In this document: piece by piece, positions 58,901-64,000 of the stretch | Position numbering within the stretch: position 1 is the first letter of the stretch | Layout of the letters: each line of letters starts with the position of its first letter | NCBI GenBank assembly: GCA_036924085.1 | Contig: JAVGWX010000008.1 | Coordinates: 56,322,814 to 56,386,813 of the forward strand | Origin: Ariolimax columbianus | Taxonomy: Eukaryota; Mollusca; Gastropoda; Stylommatophora; Arionidae | Length of the DNA: 64,000 nt | Reading direction: 5' to 3' | Notes under the pieces: model-generated | The model's database searches: none | What the model was told of the DNA's origin: nothing | What the model saw: the letters and a program-made list of their open reading frames with translations, nothing else | Program-made: the position numbers and the translations under genes

Positions 58901-59873
58901 AACAACACCAAAACCCATCACTACTGTACGAAAACCTACCTGGAGGCAGGATATATTTCCAGAGGTGGTAGAAAATATACCAGGTATTGCAAACAAAAAC
59001 TGCCAGACTGAAAAAGAAAGGAGAGATACTACCCTAAGCTTCATAACGAAAAGCTACCCAAGCATGGACTGGACCCATGCATACACCGACGGTTCTGTAA
59101 CAAACACTACACAGAACGGAGGGGCAGGAGCATTCCTGAACCTACCAAATGGCAGACAAATAACACTGTCACTCGCTACTGGTAAGTACACAAGCAATTT
59201 CAGAGCGGAGGCAGAGGCACTGAGGGCGGCAGTGGAAGAAATGGTGACACACAGTGAAAATGAGAGCCATATAGTCCTACTGACAGATGCTCTCGCCGTA
59301 GTCACAGCGCTAAAAAGCCAGAAAAACACTGAGCTTAATGACTTAAGAGCAGCACTCTGCAAACTGTGCCAGCAGTCCGCACCAAAAAGGGCAGTGGTAC
59401 AGTGGATTCCGTCACACTGCAACATCCAAGGCAACGAGGAGGCAGACAGACTGGCAAAAGAAGGTGCAAGACTACCACAAACAGATACCAGTATGACGTA
59501 CGAAGAGTCAAAACGGCTTATCAAAGCCAGATACATGACCAAATGGGAAACCGAACATACTGGTTACACCAAAAACGATGCCTATTACCAGTTGAACCGA
59601 AGAGAGCAGGTCGTTGTCTTCAGACTTCGCACTGGCCACAACAGACTGAGGTACCACCTATTCAACAAATTGAAGATAGGGTGTACCGACGAATGCCCGT
59701 GCGGTACTGGTAAAATGACCGCTGAACATCTGCTGCAGAACTGCCCGACATACGAGGATCAGAGAGAGCAGATGTGGCCATTACCAGTGGAACTGCAAGA
59801 CAAGCTCTATGGCAGTGGCGAGAGCCTCAGGATGACCGCCGCTTTTTTCGAAAAAATAATGGTTACTGTCTGA
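55964..59873 (+). pseudogene. LINE ORF2, copy 3: one frameshift, two nonsense codons
   Basis: Same protein as copies 1 and 2, beginning MHGAASLTKQCNV at 55964. An extra A in the run near 56240 shifts the frame after about 90 codons; the correct frame then continues to a TAA at 56889-56891 (a Lys codon elsewhere) and a TGA at 58767-58769 (a Ser codon in copy 2). The final 357 codons carry RNase H (AYTDGSV, FRAEAEAL, LLTDAL, EEADRL) and CPCGTG...EHLLQNC. RT motifs WVDLEKAFD, VPQGGVLSP and FADD are intact. Only about ten bases separate the natural stop (59871-59873) from the GAA tail, and these contain the palindrome CTGCGTACGCAG. Inactive. Confidence 0.92.
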
Positions 59874-59912
59874 CTGCGTACGCAGAAGAAGAAGAAGATA
59901 CAGCACAACCGT

Positions 59913-60799
59913 GCTTGAGTTTGTAACTTAGCGTAGAGTTCTTTCAGATGAGCTGTAACTTTGACAGGAAATGTCACACCACAAAGTTATTTTTATGTTT
60001 TCTTTCTCCGCATTTATCTCTCTTTGAATTCATAAAAGCGTCATCCCGTTACTTAACCAATGCACTTCCAAGTAAAATATAAGGACGCCATGCTTGAATT
60101 AAACGTTTTCCAGAAATAGTTAAAATTGACGCTGGTTTTTTGCACTATACTTAAATGACCTATCTCTGTGTTCGTCTCTCCAAAACCAGCCCATCTTGTC
60201 TCCAAACAACTAGTACGTCCCATCTATACCTAAGCATTTCATGTGACCGTTCGTTCAGTTTGCCCACCTGTTCTCACATTTCACGTGGCAATAATGACAT
60301 TGTCACGTGTTCTGAGTTTCTGTCTGGACGGGTTGGTCTTATAGTCGTGCTTGTGTCGGTATTAAAGTCGTGCTCGTGTCGTCCTGGCAATATCGTCGCA
60401 TTCTTGTTCTCCCTAACCGTTTTCTGCAATAATGGTGTGTCTTGAGCCACTACACACCTGGCGGAGCCAATTTCTCTCCAGGTGACTTGATAGGGAACTT
60501 GACCTTGTATATAGCCCACAGCATTTTGCATTCGTCCATGTCCTGCCCGTCCGCAGAGTTTCAGCGTACGCAATACACCCTGGCTGCCGCGTTTACTACT
60601 CCCCCGCCTACTCCTCCCCCGTTTCCTTCTTGGAGGGACAGTGGCGATATATTTTCTAACAAAAATATGTAACATGATATGGCAAACATGAGAATGGCCC
60701 ACAAGCTGGACAACATCATTGATCATGGTGATAGGAGAACGGCCCACTAGCTGGACACACTCATTGACCATAGTGATACCAAAGAAGGGTAATCTCCAA
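59913..60799. other. No recognisable gene
   Basis: Unique-looking sequence. Two similar stretches of about 45 bp (near 60685-60730 and 60732-60780, AACGGCCCACTAGCTGGACA-type) form a minor tandem repeat. No coding region is supported. Confidence 0.45.
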
Positions 60800-61457
60800 C
60801 AGTGACAGAACTACAGAACCATCAGTCTGATTAGCCACGCCAGTAAAGTTATGCTCAAGGTCGTCCTTAACAGACTACAGACACCAGCAGAAGAAATTAT
60901 TGAGGAAGAATAAGCGGGTTTCAAATGTGGTTGAAGCACAATAGAACACATTGTTAACCTGCGCTTGATCAGGGACAATAAATACACTCAGCACAAACAG
61001 AAATTGTACCAGGTCGTCCTTGACTTTAAAAAGGCTTTTGATAGGTTGTGACATGAGGCTTTATTGGAAACTGCGCAAGTACAAGATAGTATGGCGGCTC
61101 ACCCACGTCATTGAAAAACTATACTCGATGCCAGCAGTGCAGTTTCCCTCAATGGAACCACAGGTGCGTGGTTCCGCACGACAGTCGGCGTGCGACAGGG
61201 GTGTCTCCTCTCTCCAATACTTTTCAATGTTTTACTAGAACACATAATCTCAGAAGCGTTGGATGAACACGTGGACACGGTCAGTATAGGTGGACGCACA
61301 CTCACTAACCTCCGGTTTGCCGACGACATTACCGGTCTGGATGAAACAGAGCCTCAACTTGTAAGCTTAGTCGCTAACCTGGACAATGCTGCCCAGAAAT
61401 TTGAGATGGAAATCAGTGTAGAGAAGAGCAAGATCATGGTAAACGCCCTAAGGGGTA
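60800..61457 (+). pseudogene. RTE/CR1-like LINE RT fragment, interrupted by copy 4
   Basis: Plus-strand RT: NYRTISLISHASKVMLKVVL..., VVLDFKKAFDRL, FRTTVGVRQGCLLSPILFNV (shifted frame), LRFADDITGLDE and EISVEKSKIMVNALRGI. The YADD-type catalytic box is present as FADD. Stops and frameshifts inactivate it. It ends abruptly at GGGGTATT, where the (TTC)n tail of LINE copy 4 begins, so copy 4 inserted into it. The RT continuation should lie beyond copy 4, outside this window. Confidence 0.85.
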
Positions 61458-64000
61458 TTTCTTCTTCTTCTTCTTCTGCGTACACAGTCAGACAGTAACC
61501 ATTATTTTTTCGAAAAAAGCGGCGGTCATCCTGAGACTCTCGCCACTACCATAGAGCTTGTCTTGCAGTTCCACTGGCAATGGCCACATCTGCTCTCTCT
61601 GATCCTCGTATGTCGGGCAGTTCTGCAGCAGATGTTCAGTGGTCATTTTACCAGTACCGCACGGGCATTCGTCGGTACACCCTATCTTCAATTTGTTGAA
61701 GAGGTGGTACCTCAGTCTGTTGTGGCCAGTGCGAAGTCTGAAGACAACGACCTGCTCTCTTCGGTTCAACTGGTAATAGGCATCGTTTTTGGTGTAACCA
61801 GTATGTTCGGTTTCCCATTTGGACATGTACCTGGCTTTGATAAGCCGTTTTGACTCTTCGTACGTCATACTGGTATCTATTTGTGGTAGCCTTGCACCTT
61901 CTTTTGCCAGTCTGTCTGCCTCCTCGTTGCCTTGGATGTTGCAGTGTGACGGAACCCACTGTACCACTACCCTTTTTGGTGCGGACTGTTGGCACAGTTT
62001 TCAGAGTGCTGCTCTTAAGTCATTAAGCTCAGTGTTTTTCTGGCTTTTTAGCGCTGTGACTACTTCGAGAGCATCTGTCAGCAGGACTATATGGCTCTCA
62101 TTTTCACTGTGTGTTGCCATTTCTTCCACTGCCGCCCTCAGTGCCTCTGCCTCTGCTCTGAAATTGCTCGTGTACTTACCAGTAGCGAATGACAGTGTTA
62201 TTTTTCTGCCATTTGGTAGGTTCAGGAATGCTCCTGCCCCTCCGTTCTGTGTAGTGTTTGTTACAGAACCGTCGGTGTATGCATGGGTCCAGTCCATGCT
62301 TGGGTAGCTTTTCGTTATGAAGCTTAGGGTAGTGTCTCTCCTTTCTTTTTCGGTCTGGCAGTTTTTGTTTGCAATACCTGGTATATTTTCTACCACCTCT
62401 GGAAATAAATCCTGCCTCCAAGTAGGTTTTCGTACAGTATTGATGGGTTTTGGTGTTGTTAGTGCGTTTATGGGATCTTCGTGCATCTTTGCTTTGGCTA
62501 TTTCTGCAAAGTTTCTCCGCTTTAGTTTCCCAGTTCCCAGATTGCTTAGCCTCTGGTACATTGGATGGTCCGTCAGTCTTCGGAGTTTCTCTGACTGCAG
62601 CTGGGCTCTGCAGTCTCTTCTGTCGGTCATGGATTGCAGTTTTGTAATCTTTTCAAGTTCTACAATTGGCGTTGACTTCATGCCACCTGTTATGATTCTC
62701 ATGGCTTGGTTTTGAAGTTTGTTAACTTTATCGAAGTTCGCCTTCGCTGCTGTTGTCCATGCCGCGATGCCATGCTCGAGAACTGGTCTCACTCTTCCAG
62801 TGTACAGTTTCTTTAGTATGCCTTCGTCTGCTCCCCAGCTTGTGCCAGCAAGTTTCCTCATGATCGCCATTCTTTCTCTGGCTTTCATTCGGTTTCTCTC
62901 AATCTGACTTTTCCATGTCATGCGCCGATCAAATGTGACTCCCAGATAGGTTGGGTTGTCGTTTGGCTGCAGGATTTTGCCATTTAGGCTTAGTTTGGTA
63001 CTTTGGGGTTTTAATGAGAGCGAGAATATTGTGCACGTGGTTTTCTCCTCGTTTATTTTGACCAGCCATGAGTTCGCCCACTCTTCCAGCGATGTTAGGG
63101 CCGTTTGCATCCGATTTCTTGCTATGGTGAGATTCTTTTCAGAGGTCCACATAGCCAGATCGTCTGCAAACATTGAGCTATGGACTCTTCTTGGTATATT
63201 CTCTGTAATATCGTTTATATATACCAGGAAGAGTGTGGGTGACAGTACTCCCCCTTGGGGTACTCCCTGCTCGAGTGTCACCTTTTTGCTCATCTGCCCT
63301 TGTACTTGGACTCTGGCCGTTCTTTGTTTGAGGTAGTGGTTGATCCACTTGTACATCTTCCCACAAACATCACTTCTTCTTAGCTTGACTCTAAGTCCAT
63401 CCTTCCAGACTTTGTCAAATGCCTTTTCCAGATCCACCCAAACAGCTACTGTGTGTTTCTGTGCCTGGTAGGCATCTTCTATCTCTTGGGCTATGAGGAT
63501 GACCTGGTCCTCAGTGGATCTGTGCTGTCTAAAGCCGGCTTGCTGTGGAATTAGTATTCGTTTTTCTTCCAGATGCCACATCAGTCTGGTGTTTATCATC
63601 CGTTCCATCAGCTTGCCGACACAGCTCAGTAGGCTTATGGGCCTGTATCCATTCGGATCTGTTTTGTCCTTTCCTGTTTTTGGTACTGGTACCAGTATTG
63701 CATCTTTCCATGCCTGGGGTACAATACCCCTTTTCCAGCTTTGGTTCAGGACTGATAGTAGTTTTTTCTTCGCTGTTTGGCCCAGCCCCATCAGCATTTC
63801 GTTTGTTATCCCGTCTTTTCCGGGAGATTTCCTTCTCTTTAGTGTTCTCATAGCCTCTTCCATTTCGCGCATTGTTAGTTTGGCCATCATGTGCTCTTCA
63901 GGAGCCGTATTTATGTTTTCGTGCCCCTTTAGCTCTTCGCTAATGTCTGTATGCTTATCTGCAGGGACCTCGATGTGGTTTGCTCTGGCATAGTGATCGA
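61458..64000 (-). mobile_element. I-like LINE copy 4, 3' part, runs off window
   Basis: Minus-strand 3' portion of the same family, nearly identical to copy 2 (27486-30030), beginning with the (GAA)n tail and the same TGTGTACGCAG 3' end. The window ends inside ORF2, so whether 18S is attached is unknown. Confidence 0.93.
61488..64000 (-). pseudogene. LINE ORF2, copy 4, partial, with in-frame TGA
   Basis: The frame is open from the window edge to TGA at 62001-62003, then continues in frame to the natural stop at 61488. It contains RT (WVDLEKAFD, VPQGGVLSP, FADD), RNase H (AYTDGSV, FRAEAEAL, LLTDAL) and, past the TGA, NEEADRL and CPCGTG...EHLLQNC. The TGA lies at the same Cys codon as in copy 2. 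It differs from copy 2 at few residues (for example LEHGIAAW for LEYGIAAW). Confidence 0.92.

Larger units (their letters stand above)
51837..59897 (+). mobile_element. 18S rDNA-LINE chimera, copy 3 (most complete rDNA part)
   Basis: Order on the plus strand: ETS (51837-52471), 18S (52472-54281), spacer-like sequence (54282-54408), tandem leader (54409-55020), leader frames, ORF2 (55964-59873), and (GAA)n tail to 59897. ATACAGTACAACCAT (51822-51836) and ATACAGCACAACCGT (59898-59912) match at 13 of 15 positions, a plausible old target-site duplication. That would make ETS, 18S and LINE one RNA inserted in one event. No kilobase-scale flanking repeat is seen here. ORF2 places it with copy 1. 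Confidence 0.88.

Overview
This window is eukaryotic, repeat-dominated DNA. It has no recognisable single-copy host protein gene, and none of the bacterial signals (operons, Shine-Dalgarno sites). Everything identifiable is mobile or tandemly repeated: non-LTR retrotransposons (LINEs), tRNA-derived SINEs, mariner DNA transposons, at least ten unrelated minisatellite arrays, and pieces of nuclear ribosomal DNA. The 18S rRNA sequence is metazoan and its variable regions look molluscan, probably gastropod; that assignment is from memory, not a database search. The element mix (I-like LINEs, RTE/CR1-like endonuclease-RT elements, mariners, SINEs with a conserved central domain) fits such a genome.

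The dominant feature is one LINE family present four times: copy 1 at 1476-8405 (minus), copy 2 at 27496-34659 (minus), copy 3 at 51837-59897 (plus) and copy 4 at 61458-64000 (minus, cut by the window edge). A fifth, older, 5'-truncated relative lies at 24611-26792 and is repeated at 35510-37691. The element encodes a protein of about 1,302 residues with APE-type endonuclease, reverse transcriptase, RNase H and a C-terminal zinc-knuckle-like motif. It ends about ten bases past the stop codon in a (GAA)n tail. In copies 1-3 the 5' end is physically fused to ribosomal DNA in the transcribed direction: 5' external transcribed spacer, then 18S rRNA, then the LINE. In copies 1 and 2 the 18S stops after about 1,240 nt at a universally conserved site and the LINE leader begins at once. 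In copy 3 a nearly complete 18S (with a 46-nt deletion and an 8-nt insertion at invariant sites) and a spacer-like stretch come first. The leader is itself a tandem array in which 18S-derived segments of about 60 nt alternate with a conserved hairpin. The simplest reading is a LINE that lives in or was transcribed with 18S rDNA, whose co-transcripts with pre-rRNA have been reinserted elsewhere.

Copies 1 and 2 are also each flanked by very long direct repeats. For copy 2, 23761-27495 is repeated at 34660-38394: 3,735 bp with a constant offset and at least four mismatches. For copy 1, 1-1475 is repeated at 9712-11041 and the left repeat runs off the window. These look like kilobase-scale target-site duplications, but a heterozygous-insertion assembly artefact would look similar. 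Copy 3 has only a probable short imperfect duplication.

Layout: 1-11041 copy 1 between its repeats; 11042-23480 minisatellites, a mariner fragment, SINEs and a degenerate RTE-like LINE; 23481-38394 an RTE/CR1-like LINE broken by the truncated I-like LINE and duplicated around copy 2; 38395-42245 a LINE fragment and a mariner nested inside another mariner, abutting a 31-bp array; 42246-49275 further minisatellites, including a 28-bp array with a 419-bp higher-order period; 49276-51836 mostly unassigned with one LINE fragment; 51837-59897 copy 3; 59898-64000 a LINE fragment interrupted by copy 4.
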